Assembly (NCBI GenBank): GCA_036924255.1 | Contig: JAUPFN010000003.1 | Coordinates: 20,008,665-20,072,664 of the forward strand | Direction of reading: 5' to 3' | Source: Apodemia mormo | Taxonomy: Eukaryota > Arthropoda > Insecta > Lepidoptera > Riodinidae | DNA: 64,000 nt | Shown here: positions 1 to 13,983 of the stretch, piece by piece | Numbering within the stretch: position 1 is the first letter of the stretch | How the letters are laid out: the number at the start of each line of letters is the position of its first letter | Notes under the pieces: generated by a model | The model's database searches: none | What the model saw: the letters and a program-made list of their open reading frames with translations, nothing else | Told to the model about the DNA's origin: nothing | Program-made: the position numbers and the translations under genes

Positions 1-185
1 AGACTTTGTAAATATTGTAATAGCTAGAAAGGCTTAATGGTCCGCTGAGGTTCTTACGCACTCATTTAGACTAAAGTGTTAGTATATTCTTGCTTATAAT
101 ATGTTATTATGAGAATAAACCAGTCGCTTCAGGGTGAAATGTAATAGACATGTATATACATACACAAACATAATATAATCGCAAA

Positions 186-892
186 CTTGAACATTTATAA
201 AATTAGTCTAAATTATAGGAATATTTCTTGTAGACTACATCACGTAGCTTCGCATACTTGAGCATTTATAAAATTAGTCTAATTTACGGGAATATTTCTT
301 GTAGACTACATCACGTAGCTTCGCATGTACTTGAGTATTTATAAAATTAGTCTAAATTATGGGAATATTTCTTGTAGACTACATCACGTAGATTCGCATA
401 CTTGAGCATTTATAAAATTAGTCTAAATTATTGGAATATTTCTTGTAGACTACATCATGTAGCTTCGCATGTACTTGAGTATTTATAAAATTAGTCTAAA
501 TTATGGGAATATTTCTTGTAGACTACATCACGTAGATTCGCATACTTGAGCATTTATAAAATTAGTCTAAATTATGGGAATATTTCTTGTAGACTACATC
601 AGCAGCTTCGCATACTTACTTGAGCATTTATAAAATTAGTCTAAATTACGGGAATATTTCTTGTAGATTACATCTCGTAGATTCGCATACTTGAGCATTT
701 ATAAAATTAGTCTAAATTATGGGAATATTTCTTGTAGACTACATCAGTAGCTTCGCATACTTGAGCATTTATAAAATTAGCCTAAATTACGGGAATATTT
801 CTTGTAGACTACATGTCGTAGCTTCGCATACTTGAGTATTTATAAAATTAGTCTAAATTATGGGAATATTTCTTGTAGCCTACATGACGTAG
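186..892. repeat. Minisatellite, about 71/73-bp unit x 10
   Basis: Ten head-to-tail copies begin at about 186, 257, 330, 401, 474, 545, 619, 690, 760 and 831. Each starts near CTTGAGCATTTATAAAATTA and includes a TTTCTTGTAGACTACATCA core. The first steps alternate 71, 73, 71, 73, 71 bp because every second unit ends GCATGTACTTG instead of GCATACTTG, which suggests that a two-unit block was duplicated. No protein is encoded. Bases 1-185 before it hold nothing recognisable. Confidence 0.95.
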
Positions 893-893
893 G

Positions 894-1465
894 ATGATTT
901 AATTAGCACTTAAATTAAAGAATACTGCTAATCAACAAAAAAAGTGTTCTTTAGATTAGCTTAATGACATCTAAACTTTATGTAATGGCTTTTGGACATA
1001 CAGTATTTGATTTATGTTTTGTGTTTTTGATTTCTGATTTCTGATTTCTTCAAAGCCGTACTGTTCGCTAGCTACTTTGTAGCTTGTGAACGGTATGGCT
1101 TATAAATAGAAGGTATTTTATATTTGCTGACAAATAAACGTGTTTATCTTATAGGCATAGAAGATACATCTAACTTAATATTTGATACCTACGTCAACAT
1201 ATGCATTTAATAAAGCTAGCAATCGCCCTGTGATCGAAATAGACTAAACAAAAAAAAAATAAGTTTGACAACAGACGTCGACCGTAAAAAATAGTATACT
1301 TATGTGTATATTATAATGTATGTCACACGGTTGTAGTGTGTGTTATGAATATTATTATTAATTTAATATATTTTTAATGCATATTACTTAAACGTATTAG
1401 GTTTCTGCACTCCTCCGCAATGTAAACTTTAATTGTGCCCATACTCCACCGTTCGCGTAATTGTC
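894..1465. other. No gene seen
   Basis: This is AT-rich intergenic or intronic sequence with short T-rich stretches and a few repeats of a TTTCTGAT word near 1030-1050. I see no exon, RNA gene or clear transposon. Confidence 0.6.
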
Positions 1466-1469
1466 TTAA

Positions 1470-2957
1470 GGCGAGGTATTTTGACACGCGCCAATACTAC
1501 AGAAAGTGTGCGGCGCGGTATGTTCTGAAACCGCTTGGAAACGGTTTAGTTTTTGTACATTTTTTTTTGTACATTTAAAACCTAATATCACTATATAAAA
1601 ATCATGTGGAAATTAGAAATGTAATGAATAAATTACTTGTTTTAGAGATTTTTTTAGCCTGTTTTCGGAATTTTATATGATCGAGTAACATGTAACGAGT
1701 TAGCACATTCCTTTTGTAAAACTGTTATTTAACAAACAATATATAAAAATGTGATTAACACGTTTACTGCGGTATGCGGTCTAAAGACCTCAAAAGTGTA
1801 CTCTCGCCCCGTGCAGGGAATAAATGTCATTGTCTGTCTCCAGTGCGGAGCTCGTATTATAAAAAATACCATGGGTATGAAAGAGACAAATATTGTGTTG
1901 CTTTTTCTATTGAAACTGTCCATGTAATATTAGAAAAATATAAATGAAGCAGTAAGAACTCATATCGCATAGAAAGACAAAAAGTTTTTCTCTGTATGAA
2001 CGTGAGGTGTTACTGCCGCATGTTGGGGTAGGCACTTCCGCCCCCACCCGCACCTATATTCAAACGCACTTGCATCAAACTGAGTTAGTGACTCGTGACG
2101 CCCGCGCATGACTATTGATTTTTTTTTCGAAACTACGTTTCGTCGTCGCACACGTTCCAATATGTCACGTAGGAAACGATGCCGAAGGATGTTGGAGTTA
2201 GCAAGTGAAGACAGTTTAAGGACTGATAATGAAGATCCTTCAAAGACCGATTATGAAATCCATCAAAAACTGATTATGAAGCTCTTTCAGTTCCCAAATA
2301 TCGCCGAGTTTACCAGAGAATAACAGCACCCAAAAATTATCCAGGAAATAAGATGAAAATATAAAGTATAGAATTTTTAATGCATCTGAGACTAGCAAGG
2401 ATAATACTACGCGAACTATGAAGAGCTGTGATACGGCAAAAAAGTGAAAAAGATTTTGTTTTATTGTAAAGAATGTGAGAAAAGTATGTGTTTGGACTGT
2501 TTTTATAATTTTCATTTGTAGTTTCATTTAATAAAAATCATGACTTCAATTATTAAACTGCATTTTTGTTTATCGTTGAATTGTCTTGACATCACTAGTT
2601 TTTACATAGGTATACTTCCCTGAGTGCATTATGAGGTTTTTCGATCCCACAAACTATTCCTTAATTTTCTCAGTTTTCTTCAATCTGAACCCGGGGCGAA
2701 CCTAAAGGTAGATAATGTCGTTCTGTAGCTTTATAATGGCATATTTATTTTCTAGAAATATATAAATTTCGCATAAATACAGGCATTCAAAGTGAAGTAT
2801 ATATAATGGGGCCGAAATATCTCACACCGCACCTCCAGAAAGGTAGATGATGGGGTTTTTCTCTCATAACGCACTTTTCGTCTGATAGTCAATATTTTTT
2901 TACGCAGTAAGCGTGTTAAGCAAACCAGATTTTTTCCGTTTGTCTCGGTGCCTCGCC
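1470..2957 (+). mobile_element. Decayed, internally deleted piggyBac-like element
   Basis: The left end follows TTAA at 1466-1469 and begins GGCGAGGTATTTTGACACG. The right end near 2957 reads TTTGTCTCGGTGCCTCGCC, an imperfect inverted copy, but the right TTAA is lost. Inside, 2108-2323 encodes a 71-residue fragment with a basic start (SRRKRCRRMLEL) and an acidic stretch, which would fit a piggyBac-type N-terminus. About 120 bp further on, 2441-2518 encodes KKILFYCKECEKSMCLDCFY followed by NFH, resembling the C-terminal Cys-rich domain of piggyBac transposases. The catalytic middle is absent. The same ends and subterminal words recur in the compact copy at 63395-63709. The family call is an inference from the TTAA target, the ends and the Cys motif. 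Confidence 0.6.
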
Positions 2958-4660
2958 ACGGCCCGGCCACAGATCGCGCGGCGCGACCGGCGACGCGAAT
3001 TGCGGCGCGGCGAGCGAAAACAAATGTAGGAAACTGTATGAAGTATGCCACAGCTACCGGCGATGCGAATTGCGGCGCGGAAAAACGCGCGACCGTGACA
3101 CGCGGTGTGATGAGCGAATAAAACAAAAGAGTGCTTTTGTTTTATTCAATAGTAAGCCAGGATTGGAATCAGAATAACACAAAATTATTACCAATGGAAA
3201 TTATATATGTAGAGACTATATTTTATTAAAAATTTGTACTATTATTTTTAGCCTCCGATGCAAAAACGAGGGTTATTATAAGTTTCAGAAGTGTGTCTGT
3301 GTATTTATCCGTGCATCGTAGTGCCCTGGCGGATGGTCCGATTTAGTTGCGATTTCTTTTACTTGAAAACCCTATTTTGCGAGATGGTTCTTAACTATTA
3401 TTCAATAGAATCTGTGCAGCTCTTTTCAACTTGATGAAAGGAATTGAGCAACTTGTAAAGGTTTTATCGATGCTATATTTTGTATTTTATTACTTCAAAT
3501 ATATTGCATTGACATGGTGACCTAGACCTGATGCTACAGTATCTTCATTCGAAGATATCAGATTTTATTTAACTAGCAATATTTGTATGTAAATAAAAGA
3601 TTTTCTAAATATTGCAAACCATATTTATCGACTTCCTGATATTTATTTGTACTGAAACTTGGCATACTTTTGTAAGTTCAATGACAATGCAATATTATGG
3701 TACTATCCAGCTAATATCATGATGTAGCCTGAATATAGGGACTAGAACTCTCAGATGTAGAGTTTTGATGAGTTTTTTTTGTTTGTTGTTGTGACAAGTT
3801 TTAGGTCATTGGTTTTGTTGCTATAAGTACTAAGTTTAATTATACTCATAATGACGAGAAATGGAACATGGAGCCGCTAGAGTGTCATTGTAACTCACAG
3901 ACAGAAAGTGTTAATATAGTAGAGTTTGGAGTCGTTCGTTGAAATAAGATATTTTTCATTATTACCAGACTCTGAATCTGATGGATCCGAAAAAAGTAAT
4001 ATCGAAACTTCTCACATCCAGATGCAAAATGCTTAAATAATAAACTTCTAAACTCAACAAGGTAAGTTTATTGAGTTAGCGCTCAATTGTCTTGTACTAA
4101 CAAACATTTTGATGCTGGATGATTTCTAGGATCTGATGCTTATCACAATGTAGCGGCTCAAAACAATCACAAAACGCTACAAGAAAAAATAATAAAAAAA
4201 TGGACAAAAATCAATAACAAATGGGAAAAATGAAGTTCAAAAATAAAATCCTGAATCGCGATATCACAATTATTTATCTTGTAACACTATATACAAGTTT
4301 CAACATTTCTCAAATGGACTTCGGTCCCCAAGCAGTACACCTTGCCTGGCTGGGAAGATCTTCCTTTTCTCCGTACTTGTCCTTGTGTGACGTCATCGAC
4401 CTCCACAGTAATGACGTCATACGACAAGCAGCTGGCCCGCTGGTTCCATCACTATGACCAAACAGCGGTACGGACCAACGGCGCCACAATAACTTAGGAT
4501 TTAACGATAATAAACTCGAAGTTAGCCAGGGTAAGTTATAAACTAAACAAGAAAAACCCATTTAGATTGGACTCATTTGTTCTGTTTTGACAAGTACCCT
4601 GGTTCTAAATGACTTACAGGGTCTTATGATGAAGCACTACATCAAAAACGATCATAGTTA
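2958..4660. other. No gene seen; GC-rich direct repeat and twin CRE-like palindromes
   Basis: A GC-rich patch at about 2940-3110 carries two copies of an ACCGGCGAYGCGAATTGCGG word (from about 2985 and 3056). Two exact TGACGTCA palindromes lie at 4388-4395 and 4412-4419. The short open frame across 4221-4457 has no recognisable motif and is not called as a gene. The rest is AT-rich and without recognisable features. Confidence 0.55.
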
Positions 4661-4740
4661 CTAATTGCACGGAAAATGTTTACGTTGCCATACATTAAAA
4701 AAATGGGTGCGTGTACTTATGTACGCGCGTGAGAAGTTAT

Positions 4741-4875
4741 ACTTCTTTGGCGTCATTAAAAATAGTGGCCACGTTTCCGATCCGGTAGTAGTTTTTAAAA
4801 AATATGTTGATGTGTCAAAATAACTTGTAAAAAGTTTTATTGAATAAAGTACTACTGATTTCTGATTTCTGATAG
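4741..4875 (+). mobile_element. 3'-end fragment of a non-LTR element
   Basis: The sequence CGTTTCCGATCCGGTAGTAG, followed by a GTCAAAATAACTTGTAAAAAG core and a TTTCTGATTTCTGAT tail, is the same as the 3' end downstream of the reverse-transcriptase remnant at 49379-50280. This is probably a 5'-truncated insertion with only the 3' untranslated end left. Confidence 0.65.
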
Positions 4876-4879
4876 ATTT

Positions 4880-6900
<2,021 letters not shown>

Positions 6901-7588
6901 CAAGAATTGCTTGTTTAAAGTTATTAGGTAGATTATATTTACAAAACTATTGCAATCGATTGATTCTACTGTTGATTCTGAACAAACAAGTTTCGGCTTT
7001 CGTATTTAACAACCATCCTAGTACTTACAATCTATTTTAGTATTTTGTGGTGAGGTCACATGCATAAGTTAACCGTCAACAATCTATTTTAGAAAGTGTA
7101 TAAAGTTAGTGTTCTTATAAAACTATAGTGTATAACCTAGAAGTGTATAAACCGTTTCAATGATAGGTTTTTAGGTTGGGCCTTAGTTCTAAATTGCATC
7201 TTTTTAATACTTTGCGCTAATCTTAATTTGCCGTTAGCAAATTACACGATTTACGGCACTCTGATTGCGACACAGTGCCCTAGCGACACGTTACACTTTT
7301 CCATATTTTTTATTCAATAGGATTATGTGAATTTGTATCGGATATTTATGTAACATCCTAAAAATACATAGAAATATAATTTGATTCTTTATGGCTAATT
7401 TGGATAAATTGCTTTCTGAGTGGTCATTGTTAGAAAGAGTTCTTAACAAGCTTCCTTATCCGAGTCTATAAAAGGTTTCGTTGTATGGATTAAACATTTT
7501 TTCCAAGCGTACAAGTTACGTAACGTTCGAGTGTGAACACAAAAGTACAATCTCTTTGTTAACATCAACCTATTTTTTCTATATGCAG

Positions 7589-7747
7589 GTATGGAGGGCG
7601 AAAACGAGGACACAGGTCTACCTTGTCTAGTATTTGTGCACGGCGAATCATACGAGTGGAGCTCTGGTAATGCATATGATGGCACCATGCTAGCTGCACA
7701 CGGGAACATTATTGTTGTCACTATTAACTTCAGATTAGGAGTACTAG
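7589..7747 (+). CDS. Nlg: Neuroligin internal exon A (oxyanion-hole region)
   Basis: This internal coding exon encodes the part of the neuroligin esterase-like domain around the old oxyanion hole. The frame from 7591 reads through LVFVHGESYEW, then DGTMLAAHGN and VVTINFRLGVLG. In vertebrate neuroligins the matching stretch has HGGSY and VTINYRLGILG, and fly neuroligin has HGESYEW. It is bounded by AG at 7587-7588 and GT at 7748 (gtaaga). Two bases of a split codon precede the ATG at 7591 and one base follows, so it is a phase 1-1 exon of 159 bp. The ATG is therefore internal, not a start. The exon joins in frame to the one at 21211, completing the Gly of GVLG. Neuroligins are type I membrane proteins at synapses that bind neurexin. 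Which insect paralogue this is cannot be decided here. The preceding exon, expected to carry the D-C-L-Y-L-N-type motif, was not found upstream in the window. Confidence 0.92.
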
Positions 7748-8049
7748 GTAAGATTTCTCTGTGTATTTTTAGTTAATTTTATGAAGTTAATATTTTTATG
7801 AAGTTAATTTATCTATTGCTTAGATACTGCAACGGAAGTTAATTATAAGCACAATGTTTTGCTAGTTAAATAAGATGCAACCTTGCATACAAAATATTAA
7901 TAATAAACATAACATATTATGTTGCTTATTCTACAACCTGTAATTATATACATAGAATAAAAATAACCTATAATTTAAATAAGTTAAAATTACTTATTCT
8001 AATGATTCCTTGCAATAAGCGGGTATTTTTCAACTCGTAAACTAGTCTA

Positions 8050-10100
8050 ATTTTACATTAAGCTAAGCGGCAATACTTCCACGAGTCTATCCTTTCCTTA
8101 AATCTTTAGGCATTGGAAAAGTGTCCTCATCTTATGTTGATAAAATTGATGTTAATGCCCTTAATTCTTTTTTGCTACTTCGCCCTTAGTTTTAAGCAAC
8201 TCAGTTAAACTCTCTACTATTTCTAATATATCTTCTTCGACTTTTTCATCGTGTTGTCCATTTTATTTACAACCAGTCACTGGTGAGGAAGTCCAGAAAC
8301 ATATTTTTTTTATCTCTTCTCTGGCTATGGGCAGTGATATGTTCTAGAATAACGTAGAAGGTTGGATTACTTCTATCTGACATGCTCCCTATTATTTCTC
8401 ATATATTTAATTTTTCTCTATCGTCTGGTGTCTTTCCTTCAGTTCGGAAATTAAGTCATATTATACCTCTAACCAAAGTACCAAATCCTATTTCTTTAAA
8501 TTAATATCGACCCATTTGTATTCTTCCATATTTGTCCAAAGTTCTAGAACATATTGTACATAAGCAATTGATAGATAATATTTTAAGTAACATACTTTTG
8601 AATCCTTGTTAGTCTGCCTTTCGTTCTGGTTACAGTACCACTACTGCTTTAATTCGTGTCGCTGTTTACATACGTTTAGCCATGGATGGAAGGCAACTAA
8701 CTATTATTTTAGTAGTGCCTTTAATTCCACTGATTATGACATTCTACTAGAGATATTTCAATCCCTAAACGTCGGTTTACTTGATTGGTTTCGATCCTAC
8801 CTTTTTGGTCGCTCTCAGAGAACGTGCCATAAAAACTTGTGTTCTGACTAGAACGGCCTTCTGGCTGGGGTGCCTCAGGGTTGGATTCTGTCCCCTCCTC
8901 TTTTCTTTCTTTATCAACACTGTGTCTTCGGTAATTTCTTCCAAATTTCATTTTTACGCTAATGATCTCCAGCTTTATCGTCACTGTAGCGTTGCGGATG
9001 TAACAAATACAATAAATGAAATCAACTTAGATCTCCAATTCATTCCTGGGCACAATCCTTTGGCCTTTTAGTCAACTCTGCTAAATCCCAGGCCATGATT
9101 ATTGGAAGTCGTTTTAAGCACAGTCTTTTAATCTATGTACCTACAATCGTATACGATAATACTCTTATTCAACTTTCGCATACTGTTAAGAACTTGGGTC
9201 TTGTTTTTGCCCTGATTTTTCTTGGGAATCTCAAGTTAACAGCATAAGTAACAAAGTCCATTATGCTCTCCATTTTCTTAAATGATTCCAAAATTTTTGT
9301 ACCTATACAGACTAAAATATCACTTATGGTTTCTCTTGTACTCCCAATCATCGATTATGCTGACTCATGTAACCCAGATGCCACGGAGGAGTTATTAAAT
9401 AAACTAGAATTATTACAAAATCTTTGTATTCGATTTACCTTTGGCTTGCGCAAATATGCCCATATATCTACTTCCAGAGTTCAAATTAAATGGCTCCCAA
9501 TACGTTTGCGAAGGAATACTCATGTTCTTTGTCTCCTGTATAACATTCTGTTCAATCCTTTAACACCACATTACTTAAAAGAATACTTTGAGTTTATTAA
9601 TCCACCTAGTTCTCCATGTCGTCTGTCAGTTTCCACCCTTTTGCGTATTCCCATGCACAGCTCCAGTATTTTTCCTCACTCTTTTACAGTCATTGCTATA
9701 AGACCATGGAACTCACTTCCACATCATATCCATAACAGTACTTCATTTTAAAAAGTTTAGTTTGCTCATTTAAAAAAAAATGGAGACTTCATTATTTATC
9801 GTATGATCACAACAACTAGGTTTGTTCTTATTTTTGCAAGTTAGAATTAGCATCCATGAAACTGAAACTAATTTTTTTTTAAATTATTATATAATTAATT
9901 AGAGTTTTTTTGTGTTAAAGTTAACTTGTGCACTGTCTACCTGTTCTGTTTTAATGTTGTATTTCACTATCTTGGGTTAGCTGTAAGATATCTCTTATTA
10001 GAGATAAGCTTGTCTTTTGTATTGTTTTCGTTTGTTATTCTCTGTTATATATATATTTTTTATGTACAATAAAGTGTTAAATAAATAAATAAATAAATTT
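8050..10100 (+). mobile_element. Decayed non-LTR retrotransposon, copy 1 of CR1/L2-like family
   Basis: Broken reverse-transcriptase sequence is visible in several frames. Examples are GWKATNYYFSSAFNSTDYDI near 8683-8742, FYANDLQLYRHCSV near 8950, and an open piece at 9263-9751 with LRKYAHISTSRVQIKWLPIR and IAIRPWNSLPHH. The same protein is far better preserved in the copy at 14538-16988. The region ends with AATAAAGTGTTAAATAAATA just before 10100, the shared 3' tail. Many stops and frameshifts mean it is inactive and older than the other copy. The start near 8050 is set by the first segment that aligns with the other copy (QYFHESILS). Confidence 0.88.
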
Positions 10101-10288
10101 CTTTTCTTCTAATTGTATATAAAAATATTTTGAAATTAAAAAAAACCCTAATTAAAAAGTTTGATTATAATCTCACAACAATTCCTTCGGTATTATGTAC
10201 AGGTCAGAAATAATATTTCAGTTGGGTCTCTGGGAGGAAACAAACTTTTTCCAGAGTTTTATATAAATAAAATAAATATAAATAAAAC

Positions 10289-10505
10289 AAAGTGAGCAAA
10301 TTATTTGCTTGTGTTATGGGTGTTAGTCAACGATTATAATACATAGAAATAGATATATAAATACTAGAATATATTTAATCAACACCCAAACCCTGAAATA
10401 CAAATATGTTTGCTGATCACACAAATGCTTGTCCCTGTCGGGGATCAAACCCTAGCCCCGTCGATTGCATAGTCAGGATCGCCAACCACTTCGACCAATG
10501 CTTTT
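10289..10505 (-). mobile_element. tRNA-derived SINE, family 1
   Basis: Read on the minus strand, it starts with a tRNA-like head containing a TGGTCGAAGTGGTTGGCGA-type A box and a GGTTTGATCCCC-type B box, then a tail ending near the TTGCTCACTTTG word. The same architecture occurs at 19751, 20946, 32383 and 53578. Confidence 0.8.
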
Positions 10506-10858
10506 TAACAAAACCACATTTCTTTATTGTTTTAACAATATTTAATTGTCTAATTCTAAAGAAATAAACTGGTACGAGTTTTCTTATACATTAGTGTACA
10601 TATTTAGTAAAAAAAAACATAAAAACATCAATTACTTATAGATAATCATAAACTACGTGTCGAGTTAACTTAAAATGGGCTTGTATTGCGTAATTTTTCA
10701 AATCTCATAATATAGTTCTTAAATTAATTACAATCCCGTGGGTGTATTTACATACGCCCGCTCCCAAAATACTTAAAGTATTAATAAAGATGGGCTTAAA
10801 ATCCGTCAAATAGTTTAAAAACAGGTGAATAAAAAGGCAACGTTACTTTAATAAACCG

Positions 10859-10884
10859 CTAGGCATGTTATGTAACATGCCTAG
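10859..10884. repeat. Short perfect palindrome
   Basis: The 12-bp arms CTAGGCATGTTA and TAACATGCCTAG are separated by two bases. They lie close to the 3' end of the mariner fragment and could be part of its terminal sequence, but I cannot show that. Confidence 0.7.
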
Positions 10885-10927
10885 CCTACATGAACACCAC
10901 ATTTACGCACGATACAATGCCATTTTT

Positions 10928-11512
10928 TTAAATTACTGAGCCTTTACATTTTAAACACTTTTTCATGCGATTGAACCATTTTTTAAAACAGGAGAACCAC
11001 GGATCTGAAGGCATGTTTTCTACGTGCTGATTGAACGCTATCACTGCCTCTTCGGAGTTGGTAAAAGTAAAACCTCTCATCAAATCTTTGATTTTGGGGA
11101 AAATACAGAAAACACAGGGTGCTAGGTCGGGGTCGTGTCGATGAGTGACGAGATATACTTTTTCGGAGGCTAAAAATGACTTTGTTTTGTTGGCCGTGTG
11201 TGAAGAAGCGTTATCATGGCGTAGGAGAATGCGGCTTTTGGGTCGTCTTTCGCGAACTTTTTCTAACACTCTGGGTAAAGAAATGGTAGAATACCACTCG
11301 GCATTAACATTCTTTTGATCTTCAAGTGGAATTGTACCGATGGGACCCGTAGCTAAGAAAAAAACCGCGATCATTTTTTTACCAACGTTTCTCGCCTATC
11401 TCACTCTGTTCTCATTTTCAAACACCCATTCACAAGATTGCTGTTTTTATCGGGTTTAAAACAATAAATCCACGTTTCGTCTCCTGTGACAATGTAATAA
11501 ACAGCATTAAAA
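10928..11512 (-). mobile_element. Mariner transposase fragment (broken)
   Basis: On the minus strand the sequence encodes the catalytic half of a mariner (Tc1/mariner superfamily) transposase. VTGDETWIY lies near 11470-11500. After a stop at about 11400 an open frame (11374-10928) follows with MIAVFFLATGPIGTIPLEDQ, LLRHDNASSHTA and the DPDLAPC, FPKIKDLMRG segment. These match the three acidic positions of the mariner D,D34D motif: GDE, HDN and the Asp of PDLAP. The DNA-binding N-terminus is missing because a member of repeat family A is inserted at about 11520. A frame break separates the first catalytic Asp from the other two, so no functional enzyme is possible. Confidence 0.88.
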
Positions 11513-11521
11513 TGTATAAGA

Positions 11522-11770
11522 TGCTCCACGTATAAGATAGCAAACAAGCAGATGGCTCTCCTGACGGGAAGAGACAACCATCGCTTATAGACACCAAATA
11601 TTTTGATGATGCGTTGATAAGTCTACCAGTTACCTTACCATTCATACCAATTGCAAACGATACGCTATTGCAGTACTAATAGGTTGGTGGTAGTAACAGA
11701 CCCGGGCGAGACGGCGTAGAACTCTATCACATAGTAGCAACGATGGTAGTAACTTGTCATCTGTCTCTAT
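11522..11770 (-). repeat. Interspersed repeat family A, inserted in mariner
   Basis: It begins GATAGCAAACAAGCAGATGG and continues through CCATCGCTTATAGACACCAA and CCCGGGCGAGACGGCG. This is the minus-oriented form of a short non-coding family found at least ten times in the window. It abuts the broken mariner reading frame and so probably postdates it. A (TG)n stretch follows at 11777-11841. Confidence 0.8.
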
Positions 11771-11841
11771 AAACCATGTGTGTGTGTGTGCACGTGTGCG
11801 TGTGCGTGTGCGTGTGGGTGTGCATGTGCGTGTGCGTGTGT

Positions 11842-12740
11842 AACTATATGTATTTGCTAAAATTGACTAACTACCTAATTAAAGCCAGAAAATAACTGCA
11901 GCAAGCACTAAAGTTGTGGTGGAATAAACGGCGATATCACCGTACTCGGGTTAGTTGTTACACGGTACCGGGCTCAATTTCCGGGTCAAGAAAAGGTGTA
12001 ATTGAGGCTTTTTCGAGGTATTTTCGAAAATCCAAATAGATACTTATATCCTCATATAGCTCAGTCTAATGCACGTGAAAATGTCGGTTCCTGCTATCGC
12101 CAGAAATAAACGGTAATCGTGTCTATAAACGTTCTCTATCTATAAACGTTCTATTTCTCTATAAACGTTCAATTCACTCTGCCTACCCTGCAAAGAAACC
12201 GGCGAATATATATATACGTTTAGAAACTGTCTTGTAGATGATATATTCTTCATATGCGCTGTACCAACACGCGTTGTTATGTAGAAATAAATATCGTTAA
12301 ACCATCGTAAACATAGATCTAAAGCCCAAAGTAAATTTATTACTTCTAAGTATAACTAATACTTTTATCGATATATTAATGCGTTAAGAAAAACTTTGTA
12401 CCCTTTTTATCGATAATTATGCGAACGGTAGAGTATAAAATTTGGCACAATCAAAGCTCATAATGCAGAAAATCTAACATTTAAAAAAATATGCAGTAGA
12501 AATACGTTAACCTAATAAAAATAAACGTTACACGCTCAACATTCATTTAACCTACATGATAATATATACAGGTTGCCCGGTGGCAGATTTAGGATTTCAA
12601 AATTAAGTAATAAAAAACTACAAAATATTTTTTTTTATTTCAATGACTATAACAAAGAAAGGAAGTGCGGGTTTTATTTCTTAAAAAATATTTCTTCTAA
12701 ATGTTGATCGTGACGTCGGACACACTTTTGGAATCTGGCT
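11842..12740. other. No gene seen
   Basis: AT-rich sequence with short repeated CTATAAACGTTCT words near 12120-12170. Nothing else is recognisable. Confidence 0.55.
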
Positions 12741-12743
12741 TCA

Positions 12744-13020
12744 GTTTTTTTTTATTATCGATAGGTAAGCGCTTGACCTCGATCTCGCCTGATGATAAGC
12801 TGAGGCCTAAGATGGAACATGCTTCCCTAGAAGGTACCTGTTCACTCTTCCCTTGAAGATCCCCAGATTGTACTCGCCCAGGAACACAGACTCAGGAAGC
12901 ATGTTCCAGTTCTTTGCAGTTCGAATGAAGAATGTTGAGTCGAACCACTTTGTCCGGGTACGTGAATCGAACGAGACCCCCGCCCACTCTTCCGCTCAAC
13001 GGTTCAAAAACAGGAATGTA
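12744..13020 (-). mobile_element. 3'-end remnant of a non-LTR retrotransposon
   Basis: The minus strand encodes a short C-terminal segment with VVRLNILHSNCKELEHAS and, after a frame shift, a piece resembling the last residues of insect non-LTR ORF2 proteins, where a (N)F-x-x-R-V-N tail precedes the stop. A T-run at 12748-12755 would be the poly-A end. The call rests on overall resemblance only. Confidence 0.5.
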
Positions 13021-13779
13021 AATCCTAATTTTGCCACCGGACACCCTGTATATGCACACATGCCTACTATTATGCTTATGGTAGACTTTCGTAAAACTTA
13101 GAAGAGATTTTATTCTTTCGTCTTTAGGCCATAGAGTGATGGCAAGTAATAGTATAACCAACTCATGTATGCAAACATCTATAAACAGATAAAACCCTAT
13201 CCATGAAGGGGAGTTGAATCCGTGTTTTTTTCAGCTTTGTTCTTTATGTTTTTTATTTGATTTCTAATTTTGAAACTTTTGACACTGCTGTGTCTAAAAG
13301 ACATGTGAGTTCTAAAACTATAAACATTCAAAGTAAAGTACTGTAACGACCTCGTCGTCACCGGGGGTTTTCACTGCTTGGCTGCTTTAATTTTACTTCG
13401 AGAGGTACCGCTGCTCGAAGCTACTTTATTACTTTCTTAATGTTATAATGAATACTGCAATTTTATTTTAACTTTGATTTATTGGGCGATTCGTGCGAGC
13501 CCGCTTACTACTATCTTACAATCACATATATCACAAAACATAAAAAGACTAGACAAATTTACCAAAAAACTATTCTACGTTCTTTGTTCAAATCTATTTG
13601 AAAGGTGACAAGCTGCCAGCATCGTTGTAATGCCATAGAGGTATTACAGTACCATATGGTTAGAATCTTGGGCGTAGCCTACAGCTTTATTTTGCGGGGT
13701 TTCAAAATTAATAAAATTAACCGACTGTACCTCGAACATTAAAATGGTGGTAACTTTATTTATAAACACGAATATCCTT

Positions 13780-13982
13780 TTATTCTCGGGTCGGGCAATT
13801 AAAATTGTGTTTTTTTCAGTTTTCTGATAAAAAACAACGTTGTCCGGGATTGGATAAGGGTCCACTTGGTGATAGGCTTACCGCCTATCACATTGTGGGA
13901 CTAAATATCTTCTACTGATCGTGGGTGTTTTTGTTGTACCTCTGCCTACTTCTTTGGGGATACGGGCGTGAAGATACTCCGT
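13780..13982 (+). mobile_element. tRNA-derived SINE, family 2 (5'-truncated)
   Basis: It contains CTCGGGTCGGGCAATT, a TTTTTTCAGTTTTCTGATAA core, GCCTATCACATTGTGGGACT and the tail ending GGGCGTGAAGATACT. It matches the body of the full family-2 copy at 44853-45111 but lacks the A box. Confidence 0.8.
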
Positions 13983-13983
13983 T

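Noticed and set aside
186..892. CRISPR-like spaced repeats
   Set aside because: The whole unit of about 71 bp is repeated, there are no unique spacers, and the context is eukaryotic.
2752..3126. 124-residue minus-strand open frame over the GC-rich patch
   Set aside because: Low complexity, Arg/Ala-rich from CGCG words, and no recognisable motif. It overlaps the end of the piggyBac-like element.
7591..7593. ATG as the start of a protein
   Set aside because: A splice acceptor lies two bases upstream, and the encoded sequence is internal to the neuroligin domain.
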